NCBI RefSeq assembly: GCF_036607905.1
Contig: NZ_CP144555.1
Location: 186,001 to 250,000 of the forward strand
From: Streptomyces sp. SCSIO 75703
GTDB taxonomy: Bacteria; Actinomycetota; Actinomycetes; Streptomycetales; Streptomycetaceae
DNA length: 64,000 nucleotides
Direction: 5' to 3'
Shown here: piece after piece, positions 57,445 to 64,000 of the stretch
Layout: every line of letters begins with the position of its first letter
How positions within the stretch are numbered: position 1 is the stretch's first letter
Translations under genes and position numbers: made by a program
Notes under the pieces: generated by a model
What the model saw: only the letters and a program-made list of their open reading frames with translations
Told to the model about the DNA's origin: nothing
Database searches by the model: none

Positions 57445-58698
57445 GTGGCCCGCCCACGCCTGCTCCGCAGATGTCTGCTCGCCGCCCTGTCCGCCGGGCT
57501 GGCCGCCTCCGTCGTGACCGGCCCCGCCCGGGCGGAGACCCCACCAGAGACCCGGGCCGCGGTCGCGCCCGCCACGGTGACGTTCTCCGACACCTTCGAC
57601 GGTCCGGCCGGCGCCGCCGTGGACTCCGCCAAGTGGCAACTGGAGACCGGCGACAACGTCAACAACCACGAGCGGCAGTACTACACGTCCGGCACCAGGA
57701 ACGCGGCCCTGGACGGCCAGGGGCACCTGGCCATCACGGCCCGCCAAGAGAACCCGTCCGACCACCAGTGCTGGTACGGCACCTGCCAGTACACCTCGGC
57801 CCGGCTGAACACGGCCGGCAGGTTCACCGCGCAGTACGGGCACGTGGAGGCCCGGATGAAGGTGCCGCGCGGGCAGGGCATGTGGCCGGCGTTCTGGATG
57901 CTCGGCAACGACCTCGGCCAGGTCGGCTGGCCGGACTCCGGCGAGATCGACGTGATGGAGAACGTCGGCTTCGAGCCGTCCACGGTGCACGGCACGATCC
58001 ACGGCCCGGGGTACTCCGGCGCGGACGGGATCGGCGCGGGCTACACCCTGCCGGGCGGTCAGGCGTTCGCGGACGGCTTCCACACCTTCGCCGTCGACTG
58101 GGCGCCGGGATCGATCACCTGGTCGGTGGACGGGAACGTCTACCAGCGCCGCACCCCCGCCGACCTGGGCGGCCGTCAGTGGGCGTTCGACAAGCCGTTC
58201 TTCCTCATCCTCAACCTGGCGGTCGGCGGCTACTGGCCCGGCGACCCCGACGGCTCCACGTCCTTCCCGCAGACCCTGGTCGTGGACCACGTCTCCGTGA
58301 CGACGGGCGACGCGCCGGCCGGCGAGGCGGTCCGCGGACTGGCGGGCAAGTGCGTGGACGTGGCCGCGGCGAACTCGGCGAACGGCACGCCCGTCCAGCT
58401 CTACGACTGCAACGGCACCCCGGCCCAGCAGTGGACGGTGGGCCCGGACGGCACGATCCGGGCGCTCGGCAAGTGCCTGGACGTGGCGAGCGGCGGCACG
58501 GCCGACGGCACCCCGGTCCAGTTGTGGGACTGCAACGGTTCGGCCGCCCAGCGCTGGGTGGTGACCGGGGCCCGGGACATCGTCAATCCGCAGGCCGACA
58601 AGTGCCTGGACGTCAGCGGCAACGACCCGGCGAACGGCACGCGGCTCCAGATATGGACCTGCACGGGCGGCGCCAACCAGAAGTGGACGGTCGGCTGA
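57445..58698 (+). CDS. Secreted GH16 beta-glucanase with C-terminal ricin-type lectin
   Basis: A 417-residue secreted enzyme. The signal peptide spans about residues 1-31. The GH16 beta-jelly-roll follows (about 45-290) with the catalytic motif GEIDVME: nucleophile Glu167, Asp169 and acid/base Glu172. Its set of motifs (WPAFWMLG, HGTIHGPGY) is that of endo-beta-1,3-glucanases (laminarinase type). A ricin-B trefoil follows (about 295-417) with three CLD-x-QW repeats for glycan binding. The enzyme would attack fungal or algal glucans. GTG 57445 with GGGAGAG upstream. Confidence 0.92.
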   Translation: MARPRLLRRCLLAALSAGLAASVVTGPARAETPPETRAAVAPATVTFSDTFDGPAGAAVDSAKWQLETGDNVNNHERQYYTSGTRNAALDGQGHLAITARQENPSDHQCWYGTCQYTSARLNTAGRFTAQYGHVEARMKVPRGQGMWPAFWMLGNDLGQVGWPDSGEIDVMENVGFEPSTVHGTIHGPGYSGADGIGAGYTLPGGQAFADGFHTFAVDWAPGSITWSVDGNVYQRRTPADLGGRQWAFDKPFFLILNLAVGGYWPGDPDGSTSFPQTLVVDHVSVTTGDAPAGEAVRGLAGKCVDVAAANSANGTPVQLYDCNGTPAQQWTVGPDGTIRALGKCLDVASGGTADGTPVQLWDCNGSAAQRWVVTGARDIVNPQADKCLDVSGNDPANGTRLQIWTCTGGANQKWTVG

Positions 58699-58709
58699 CC
58701 CCGCGCCAC

Positions 58710-58740
58710 GGTGGTCCGGGCGCCCCGCGCCGGGACCACC
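58710..58740. terminator. Bidirectional terminator after the GH16 gene
   Basis: A 31-base hairpin. GGTGGTCC pairs with GGACCACC; after one mismatch, four further pairs close a GC loop. It lies between the GH16 stop and the convergent 78-aa gene. Confidence 0.65.
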
Positions 58741-58824
58741 CCGCCGGTCCCCGCCCCGCGGGGGCCGGCCCGGCCTCGCCGGCCGGGCGCACCGCCCCGG
58801 CCGGCGCCTCCCGGGTCAGAACAC

Positions 58825-59061
58825 CTAGCGCGGGGTCCAGGTGAACTTGTCGCCGCCCACCCAGCGCACCACGTCCGGGTCGTCGAGGTCGTGGACCACG
58901 ATGCCGAAGGCGGCGGCGGTCTCCAGTACGTCGATGACGGTCCGCGCCTCGCCGACCACCTGTCCGTCGATCTCCACGATCCGGAACGGCGGCGTGCCGG
59001 GCTGCACCCCGAGCACGAGGATCCGCGGACTGCCGATGTGCGGGCTCGCGATTTCGGTCAT
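58825..59061 (-). CDS. Small conserved-type protein of unknown function (78 aa)
   Basis: A 78-residue alpha/beta protein: ILVLGVQPGTPPFRIVEIDGQVVGEA and VIDVLETAAAFGIVVHDLDDPDVVRWVGG (quoted in two pieces for position). It has no catalytic motif, membrane segment or cysteine. The ATG at 59061 has no ribosome binding site; TACCCT (59073-59068, minus strand) lies six bases upstream, so a leaderless mRNA is likely. Function unknown. Confidence 0.7.
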   Translation of the reverse strand: MTEIASPHIGSPRILVLGVQPGTPPFRIVEIDGQVVGEARTVIDVLETAAAFGIVVHDLDDPDVVRWVGGDKFTWTPR

Positions 59062-59067
59062 GCCTAG

Positions 59068-59073
59068 AGGGTA
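59068..59073 (-). promoter_or_regulatory. -10 box for a leaderless transcript
   Basis: TACCCT on the minus strand, six bases before the ATG of the 78-aa gene. No matching -35 hexamer. Confidence 0.4.
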
Positions 59074-59252
59074 GGCCGCAACCGGGTGCGTCGGCCTCGC
59101 GAGCGGTCCGGGACGCGGGAGGCGACACCTCGCATTCGAACAGTTCGAACCATCCGGGCCGGGGCCACGCGCCCCGGGGCGGGGCGGGCCGGGCCGCCGT
59201 GCGCTCCGGTGGGCGGTGGGCAACCCTGGAGGTGCCGAGCGAGGAGGTGGCG

Positions 59253-60290
59253 ATGGACCCCGTCGAGGCGCTGGAACGGATCGCCTTCCTGCTGGAACGC
59301 TCCCAGGAGCCCACCTACCGCGTCCGGGCCTTCCGCACCGCGGCCCGGGTGCTGGGCGCGCTGCCCGACGGCGAGGTGGCCGAGCGGACGCGCACCGGGT
59401 CGCTGGAGTCCCTCAAGGGGGTGGGCCCGAAGACGGCACAGGTCGTGCGGGAGGCGCTGGACGGGCGGACGCCCGGCTACCTGGAGCGGCTGGAGGGCGA
59501 GGCGTCCGCCCCGTTCGCCCGGGGCGGGGAGCGACTGCGGTCCCTGCTGCGCGGCGACTGCCACCTGCACTCGGACTGGTCCGACGGCGGCAGCCCGATC
59601 GAGGAGATGGGCCGGACCGCGGCGGCGCTCGGCCACGAGTGGGCGGTCCTGACCGACCACTCGCCCCGGCTCACGGTGGCCCGCGGGCTCTCCCCGGCGC
59701 GGCTGCGCGAACAACTGGACGTGGTGGCCCGGCTCAACGAGACGTGGGCCCCCTTCCGCCTGCTGACCGGCATCGAGTGCGACATCCTGGAGGACGGCTC
59801 CCTGGACCAGGAACCGGAGCTGCTGGACCGGCTCGACGTGGTCGTGGTCTCGGTCCACTCCGCGCTGCGCATGGACGCCCGCTCGATGACCCGGCGGATG
59901 GTGGCCGCCGTCCGCGATCCGCACGCCGACGTGCTCGGGCACTGCACCGGGCGGCTGCTGACCGGGCGGGGCCGGCCCGAGTCGGAGTTCGACGCGGACG
60001 AGGTCTTCGCGGCCTGCGCGGAGTCCGGCACCGCCCTGGAGATCAACAGCCGCCCGGAGCGGCTGGACCCGCCGCGCCGGCTGCTGCGCCGCGCGGTGGA
60101 CGCGGGCCTGCTGTTCTCCGTCGACACCGACGCGCACGCCCCGGGCCAGCTCGACTGGCAGATCCACGGCTGCGCGCGGGCGGAGGAGTGCGGGGTGCCC
60201 CCGGAGCGGGTGGTGACGACCTGGTCGCTGCCCGACCTGCTGGCCTGGACCCGGGAAGGACGCGCGCCGTCCGGAGTGGCGGCGCCCTGA
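59253..60290 (+). CDS. PHP-domain phosphoesterase with PolX-like N-terminal helices
   Basis: A 345-residue protein. Residues about 1-90 resemble the front end of family X DNA polymerases, including the helix-hairpin-helix LKGVGPKTAQVV. The PHP phosphoesterase domain follows (about 100-340) with metal ligands in CHLHSDWSDG, LTDHSP, GIECDI, SVHSAL, LGHC and DTDAHAP. Bacterial PolX enzymes have the same two ends, but with a polymerase palm between them that is missing here. It may be a 3'-5' exonuclease/phosphatase on DNA, or a metabolic phosphatase. ATG 59253 with GAGGAGG upstream. Confidence 0.85.
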   Translation: MDPVEALERIAFLLERSQEPTYRVRAFRTAARVLGALPDGEVAERTRTGSLESLKGVGPKTAQVVREALDGRTPGYLERLEGEASAPFARGGERLRSLLRGDCHLHSDWSDGGSPIEEMGRTAAALGHEWAVLTDHSPRLTVARGLSPARLREQLDVVARLNETWAPFRLLTGIECDILEDGSLDQEPELLDRLDVVVVSVHSALRMDARSMTRRMVAAVRDPHADVLGHCTGRLLTGRGRPESEFDADEVFAACAESGTALEINSRPERLDPPRRLLRRAVDAGLLFSVDTDAHAPGQLDWQIHGCARAEECGVPPERVVTTWSLPDLLAWTREGRAPSGVAAP

Positions 60291-60373
60291 CGTGGTACCC
60301 GTGCCGCCGTACGGGGCGCCGGGGCGCCCGCGAGGACACGCGCGGCGGGCGCGGGACGGAAAGGGAACGGCGT

Positions 60374-61030
60374 ATGGAACGGGCGGCCGTGTTCGACGTC
60401 GACGGAACCCTCGTCGACACCAACCACCTGCACGTGACCACGTGGTGGGAGGCGTTCCGGCAGGCCGGCCACCGGGTGCCGATGCACGCCGTCCACCGGG
60501 CCGTGGGACTGCCCTCCGCCGACCTGATCGGCCATCTGCTCGGCGCGGACCGCGACCGGGACCGGGACGCGGAGCTGAGCGCCGCCCACACCGCGCTGTA
60601 CGGCCAGTTCTTCGACCGGCTGCCGGCGCTGCCGGGGGCGGGCGAGCTGCTGCGGCACCTGGCCCGGCACGGCTGGGCGGTCGTCCTCGCCACCTCGGCG
60701 GGCGGGCCCGAACTGGCGGCGCTGCGCCGGGCGATCGACGCGGACGACGCGATCACCGCGACCGCGAGCGCCGACGACGTGGCGGCGGGCAAACCGGCGC
60801 CCGATCCGGTGCGGCACGCGCTGGACCTCGCCGGGGTGCCGCCGGGGCGGGGCGTCCTGGTGGGCGACACGGTCTGGGACATGCGCGCGGGCCGCCGGGC
60901 CGGGGTGCGGTGCGTGGGCCTGCTCTGCGGCGGCCTGCCCCGCGCCGACCTGGAGGAGGCCGGGGCGGAGGCGGTCCACGCCGATCCGGCGGAGCTGCTG
61001 GCCGCCCTCCCGGACAGCCCCCTCGCATGA
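60374..61030 (+). CDS. HAD-superfamily hydrolase (phosphatase/phosphomutase-like)
   Basis: A 218-residue HAD protein. Motif I is FDVDGTLVDT, the cap helix bundle is at about residues 15-85, motif II is LATSAGG, the motif III Lys is in GKPAPDP and motif IV is VGDTVWDM. Substrate unknown; the layout is that of phosphoglycolate phosphatase-like enzymes. ATG 60374 with AAGGGAACGG upstream. Confidence 0.88.
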   Translation: MERAAVFDVDGTLVDTNHLHVTTWWEAFRQAGHRVPMHAVHRAVGLPSADLIGHLLGADRDRDRDAELSAAHTALYGQFFDRLPALPGAGELLRHLARHGWAVVLATSAGGPELAALRRAIDADDAITATASADDVAAGKPAPDPVRHALDLAGVPPGRGVLVGDTVWDMRAGRRAGVRCVGLLCGGLPRADLEEAGAEAVHADPAELLAALPDSPLA

Positions 61031-61126
61031 GCCGGGCGCGGGCACACCGGCGCCGCGGCGGCCACCCCCGTACGCGCGCGGCCCCCGGGGCGACGCGCCG
61101 CACCCGGGGGCACCCGCACCCTCGCC

Positions 61127-61385
61127 GTGGCCGCCGACGAGCATCGCTTCCCCACCGTGCCGGAGGGCGCCGCGCTGGACCGGTACGGAAGACTGCTGGA
61201 GCTGATCGGCGACTCCCACGCCCAGGCCGCCGGCCTGCTCGGCGAGGACGGGGCGCGGTCGCCGCGCGAGGGGCGGCGGGCGGCGTCGGAGGAGCTGCAC
61301 GCCCGGCTGCACGAGGAGCCGCGGGAGCACGCCGGGCGACGGGCCTGCGGTGCCGCCGTGCTCGGCACGCTACTGCTCCAGGCGA
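61127..61385 (+). pseudogene. Possible gene remnant without its own stop
   Basis: From GTG 61127 about 85 codons show strong third-position GC and a protein-like composition (RFPTVPEGAALDRYGRLL, DSHAQAAGLLGEDG, EELHARLHEEP). After about 61380 codon usage collapses, and the frame runs without a stop into the epimerase gene. In another frame GENFWADVVPARR follows directly, which would fit a frameshift. There is no clear ribosome binding site. I regard it as a broken gene; the family is not recognised. Confidence 0.35.
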
Positions 61386-61816
61386 GAACTTCTGGGCGGA
61401 CGTCGTCCCGGCCCGGCGGAGCGGGGGCAGGCCCGGGGCGACCGGAGCACCGGCCACCCGAGCGGCCGTCGGGCTCGGCCGCCGAAGTCGTGACACACCC
61501 CCGGAAACCCGGCGAGCGGGTACGGGTGACACGGATCACCACGGATCCCGACAGACGGGGAACACCCACCGCCACCGGTGCGTTGGAACAAGTGTGGATA
61601 CGGATGGAACAGTGTCCTCGGGCCACACCTTTCGCCCACGGGGACGATCGTCCGGCTGAAGCCCCGTGGAGCCCCCCGCCGGGAGGCGACCGCCATCCGC
61701 GTCCACCCCATACCGCCCCGACCGTGATCCCCCCGTCCGGTCGGGGCTCTTCTTTGCCCGGAGCCGGCCGGGGTACCCGGTGGCCCGCGAGGAGCATCCG
61801 GCGAGAGGAGCGGACG
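61386..61816 (+). other. Long region with a U-tailed terminator upstream of the epimerase gene
   Basis: 431 bases without a convincing gene. It contains TGGAACA repeated directly at 61584-61590 and 61604-61610. The strong hairpin 61715-61747 with a T-rich tail lies 60 bases before the epimerase start. Together these look like a transcribed leader or a small RNA gene ending in a terminator. Confidence 0.4.
61715..61757 (+). terminator. Hairpin with T-rich tail, intrinsic terminator
   Basis: GCCCCGACCG (61715-61724) pairs with CGGTCGGGGC (61738-61747), loop of 13 bases, followed by TCTTCTTTG. A T-tract after the stem is unusual in this window. No complete gene ends just upstream. Confidence 0.7.
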
Positions 61817-62848
61817 GTGGGCGGCACGACGGGCAAACGGATCGTGGTCACGGGCGCCACCGGCAACGTCGGCACCAGTGTGGTGCGGCTGCTGGCACAG
61901 GACCCGGAGGTCGAGTCGGTGCTGGGGCTGGCCCGGCGGCTGCCGGACCGGCCGCCGCCGAAGACGGAGTGGGCCTCGGTCGACCTGGCCCGCGACCACG
62001 ACGACCTGGCCGGGCACTTCACGGGCGCCGACGCGGTGATCCACCTGGCCTGGGCCTTCCAGCCGACGCACGATCCGGCCACCACGTGGCGCACCAACGT
62101 GCTCGGCTCCCTGCGCGTCTTCGGGGCGGCGGCCTCCGCCGGGGTGCCCGCGCTCGTGCACGCCTCCTCGGTCGGCGCGTACTCGCCGGGGCCGAAGGAC
62201 CGCGCCGTAAACGAGTCGTGGCCGACGCACGGCTGGCCGGACGCGGCCTACTGCCGGGAGAAGGCGTACCTGGAACGCGTCCTGGACACCTACGAGCGCG
62301 ACCATCCGGACATGCGCGTGGTGCGGATGCGGCCGGCCTTCCTCTTCAAGCGGGAGTCGGCGAGCGAACAGCGCCGGATCTTCGCCGGCCGGTTCCTGCC
62401 GGGCCCGGTGGCCCGCCCCGACCTGCTGCCGGTGCTGCCGGACGTGCCGGGGCTCCGGGTACAGGTGCTGCACACCGACGACGCGGCCCACGCGTACCGG
62501 CTCGCCGTGCGCTCGCCGGAGGCCCGGGGGCCGTTCAACCTGGCCACGGAGCCGCCGGTGGACGCGGGCACGCTGGCCGCGATGACCGGCGGACGGCCGG
62601 TGCGCCTGCCGCGCACGGCGGCGCGGACGGCGATGGCCGCCGCGTGGGGCCTGCGCCTGCTGCCCGCCTCCCCGCACCTCTTCGACGCGGTACTGCGGCT
62701 GCCGCTGATGGACTGCGCCCGGGCGCGGGAGGAACTGGGCTGGCGGCCGGAGCGCACGGCCACGCAGGTGCTGGAGGAGTTCCTGGAGGGGCTGCGCCAG
62801 GGCGCGGGCGCGGCCACGGTGCCGCTGCGGGGCCGCAAGGCGGGCTGA
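61817..62848 (+). CDS. NAD-dependent epimerase/dehydratase family protein (extended SDR)
   Basis: A 343-residue extended SDR. The NAD(P)-binding GATGNVG motif is at about residues 13-19. HLAW is followed by SSVGAYSPG, in which the catalytic Ser precedes a Tyr-x3-Lys-like YCREK, and VLHTDDAAHAYRLAV. C-terminal WRPERTATQVLEEFL is typical. The substrate may be a nucleotide sugar or another hydroxy compound and is not decided by the sequence. GTG 61817 has GAGAGGAG eight bases upstream. Confidence 0.87.
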   Translation: MGGTTGKRIVVTGATGNVGTSVVRLLAQDPEVESVLGLARRLPDRPPPKTEWASVDLARDHDDLAGHFTGADAVIHLAWAFQPTHDPATTWRTNVLGSLRVFGAAASAGVPALVHASSVGAYSPGPKDRAVNESWPTHGWPDAAYCREKAYLERVLDTYERDHPDMRVVRMRPAFLFKRESASEQRRIFAGRFLPGPVARPDLLPVLPDVPGLRVQVLHTDDAAHAYRLAVRSPEARGPFNLATEPPVDAGTLAAMTGGRPVRLPRTAARTAMAAAWGLRLLPASPHLFDAVLRLPLMDCARAREELGWRPERTATQVLEEFLEGLRQGAGAATVPLRGRKAG

Positions 62849-62864
62849 GCGGGACGGCAGGCGC

Positions 62865-62899
62865 GAGGCCCGGCCGGAGGGACGCTCCGGCCGGGCCTC
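62865..62899 (+). terminator. Terminator after the epimerase gene
   Basis: Perfect 15-bp stem, 62865-62879 with 62885-62899, loop GGACG, 17 bases after the stop. Confidence 0.75.
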
Positions 62900-63015
62900 A
62901 CGTGGTACGGGAACCGGCCGCGGGTCGTGCCCACGACCCCGGGCGGTACGGGAACGGGCCACCGGCAGCCGACGCCCCCGGGCCGGGAGGATGCCGGCCG
63001 GGGCGGCGGGAGCCG

Positions 63016-63390
63016 TCAGCCCGGGGACTCGTCCGGCACCGGGTGTTCGGGGTGGACCGCGCCGGAGTGCGGGGCGCCCTGGCGGCCGGTCCCCGCCTCG
63101 TCCGTGTCGGGGACGTCGGTGACCCGCGCGCCGTCGGGACCCTCGGCCACCGGCTCGTCCGCCCCCTCCTCGGGCTCGTCGGTCTCGTCGTCCGTCACTC
63201 CTGGCTCGCCCCGCGCCTCCCGCCCGACGGCGTCCGGGCCGGGCTCGTGCGTCCGCGGGCTCCGGGTGGGCGCCGCGCGCTTCGGGGCGGCCTCCCAGGG
63301 GTCCTCGCCGGTGCCGGCCTGCTGGTCCTGCATGTCCCGGGGGACGGGGGAGCCGTTCTCGCCGGGTCCTTCGGAGCGGTGGTCGGTCAC
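63016..63390 (-). CDS. Hydrophilic, probably disordered protein of unknown function (124 aa)
   Basis: A 124-residue protein dominated by Gly, Pro, Asp, Glu and Ala, with no hydrophobic core, cysteine or recognisable domain. The GTG at 63390 has GGAGA seven bases upstream. It lies 94 bases downstream... on the minus strand of the ROK gene's end side, so the two might share a transcript. Function unknown; such acidic low-complexity proteins occur repeatedly in this window. Confidence 0.6.
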   Translation of the reverse strand: MTDHRSEGPGENGSPVPRDMQDQQAGTGEDPWEAAPKRAAPTRSPRTHEPGPDAVGREARGEPGVTDDETDEPEEGADEPVAEGPDGARVTDVPDTDEAGTGRQGAPHSGAVHPEHPVPDESPG

Positions 63391-63483
63391 GGCGGTCTCC
63401 CTTCCGTCGGTTTCCCCCGTCGGTCCAGCGGTCCCGGGTAACCGGGGCCGGGCCCGGCGAAACCTCGGCGCGGGTCCGTTCCC

Positions 63484-64000
63484 TCAGCGCGGGGTCCGTT
63501 CCCTCAGGGCGGTGCGCCAGGCCGGGGGCGGGTTCTGCGGCTCGGGGTCGGGACGCCGGCCGCCGCGGGCGAAGAAGTCGGCCAGCGGCAGGATCGCGGC
63601 GCCGACGGTGACCGCGTCGGGGCCGAGCCGCCCGAGATCGACGGTCACCTTCCGGGCGGGGTGGCGCAGGGCGTAGGAGACGGCGTGGCGGCGGACGGCG
63701 GGCAGGAAGCGGGTGCCGAGCTGGAGCCCGGCCCAGCCGCCGATGAGGATGCGCTCGGGCTGGAAGAGGTTGATCAGGTCGGAGAGCCCGGCGCCCAGGT
63801 ACTCGGCGGTCTCCTCCAGCACGGAGAGCGCGACCGGGTCGGCGGCGGTCTCCCCGGGCGGATAGGCGGCGGCGAGCATGCCGGTGAGCGCGGTCTCCTC
63901 GTCGGTGTCCTCCGGCACCGTGCCGCCGGCCTCCCGCCAGCGGGCCAGCAGCGATTCCGCGCCCGCGTACGCCTCCAGGCAGCCGAGCGCGCCGCAGCGG
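63484..64000 (-). CDS. ROK-family protein, C-terminal part (5' end outside window)
   Basis: The last 172 residues of a ROK protein; the gene continues beyond base 64000. CGALGCLEAYAG, at the window edge, belongs to the Cys-rich zinc motif CxCGxxGCLE of ROK kinases and repressors. Next come the sugar-kinase C-terminal strands and helices (DLINLFQPERILIGGWAGLQLG) and VTVGAAILPL. Whether it has an N-terminal DNA-binding domain (repressor, NagC/XylR type) or is a glucokinase cannot be seen. The length of the visible part fits a repressor or a kinase equally. Confidence 0.85.
   Translation of the reverse strand, partial: RCGALGCLEAYAGAESLLARWREAGGTVPEDTDEETALTGMLAAAYPPGETAADPVALSVLEETAEYLGAGLSDLINLFQPERILIGGWAGLQLGTRFLPAVRRHAVSYALRHPARKVTVDLGRLGPDAVTVGAAILPLADFFARGGRRPDPEPQNPPPAWRTALRERTPR

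Noticed and set aside
61127..61816. Reading 61127-62848 as one 573-residue protein
   Set aside because: The epimerase fold begins at 61817 with its own ribosome binding site. The stretch before it includes a T-tailed terminator and poor codon usage.
1..64000. Prophage, integrative element, CRISPR array or tRNA genes
   Set aside because: No integrase, phage structural gene, regularly spaced repeat with unique spacers, or cloverleaf-forming sequence was seen; the only mobile DNA is the IS481 element.

Overview
The window is chromosomal DNA of a Streptomyces species or a very close actinomycete. GC content is very high with strong third-position GC, GTG and TTG starts are common, and several promoters look leaderless. 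The gene content is typical of the genus: SSI-type protease inhibitor, alpha-lytic/streptogrisin-type proteases, SpoIIE phosphatases, a conservon (cvn) operon, CYP105-type and CYP157-type P450s, mycothiol-linked formaldehyde dehydrogenase and a CebR-boxed cellulase. I see no tRNA, rRNA, CRISPR array or prophage. The only mobile element is one IS481-family insertion sequence.

Layout. 1-8.3 kb: the tail of a SpoIIE phosphatase, small hydrophilic proteins, a GT-C membrane glycosyltransferase, a translationally coupled HAD phosphatase/GH65 disaccharide phosphorylase pair, a P-loop kinase and an orphan DUF3662 protein. 8.4-13.7 kb: an RpiR regulator, a flavin reductase whose promoter is the target of a complete IS481 element, an ATP-grasp protein, a zinc-ribbon/OB-fold protein and an F420-type oxidoreductase. 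13.9-24.4 kb: two S1 proteases (one with a C-terminal membrane anchor) flank SDR enzymes, the mycothiol-dependent formaldehyde dehydrogenase/MBL hydrolase pair and a GAF-PAS-GAF-SpoIIE phosphatase. 24.9-31.1 kb: a self-contained peptide export locus made of a double-glycine-leader precursor, a HlyD-like adaptor, a C39 peptidase-ABC exporter and a second ABC exporter. 31.2-33.4 kb: a heme-oxygenase-like diiron protein, a HemK2-like methyltransferase and a CDGSH protein behind a sigma-B-type promoter.

33.5-42 kb: SSI inhibitor, a sigma-like/zinc-finger/transmembrane/ricin-lectin fusion, an RHH antitoxin with a degenerate Fic toxin, a CebR-regulated GH9 cellulase and a PAS-GAF-SpoIIE-HATPase regulator. 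42-48.6 kb: a lipoprotein, an aldo/keto reductase, a ferredoxin-P450 pair, a deazaflavin-dependent enzyme, a GST-like hydroquinone reductase, DUF4235 and VOC proteins. 48.9-54.4 kb: a class I terpene synthase convergent with a full conservon (cvnA-B-C-D plus a P450 without the ExxR arginine). 54.7-64 kb: a quinone oxidoreductase, STAS protein, decayed DUF4230 gene, VanZ, GH16 glucanase with ricin domain, PHP protein with a PolX-like front end, HAD hydrolase, epimerase and a ROK protein running off the end.

The most unusual unit is the peptide export locus at 24978-31128. It has the two-ABC plus HlyD architecture known from NHLP/NHLM bacteriocin systems. Here it is paired with a 71-residue precursor whose predicted core has no Cys, Lys, Arg or His, carries an internal duplication, and has no recognisable modification enzyme next to it. 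The IS481 copy is also notable: its transposase borrows its stop codon from the duplicated CTAG target, and that target overlaps the -10 box of the neighbouring gene.
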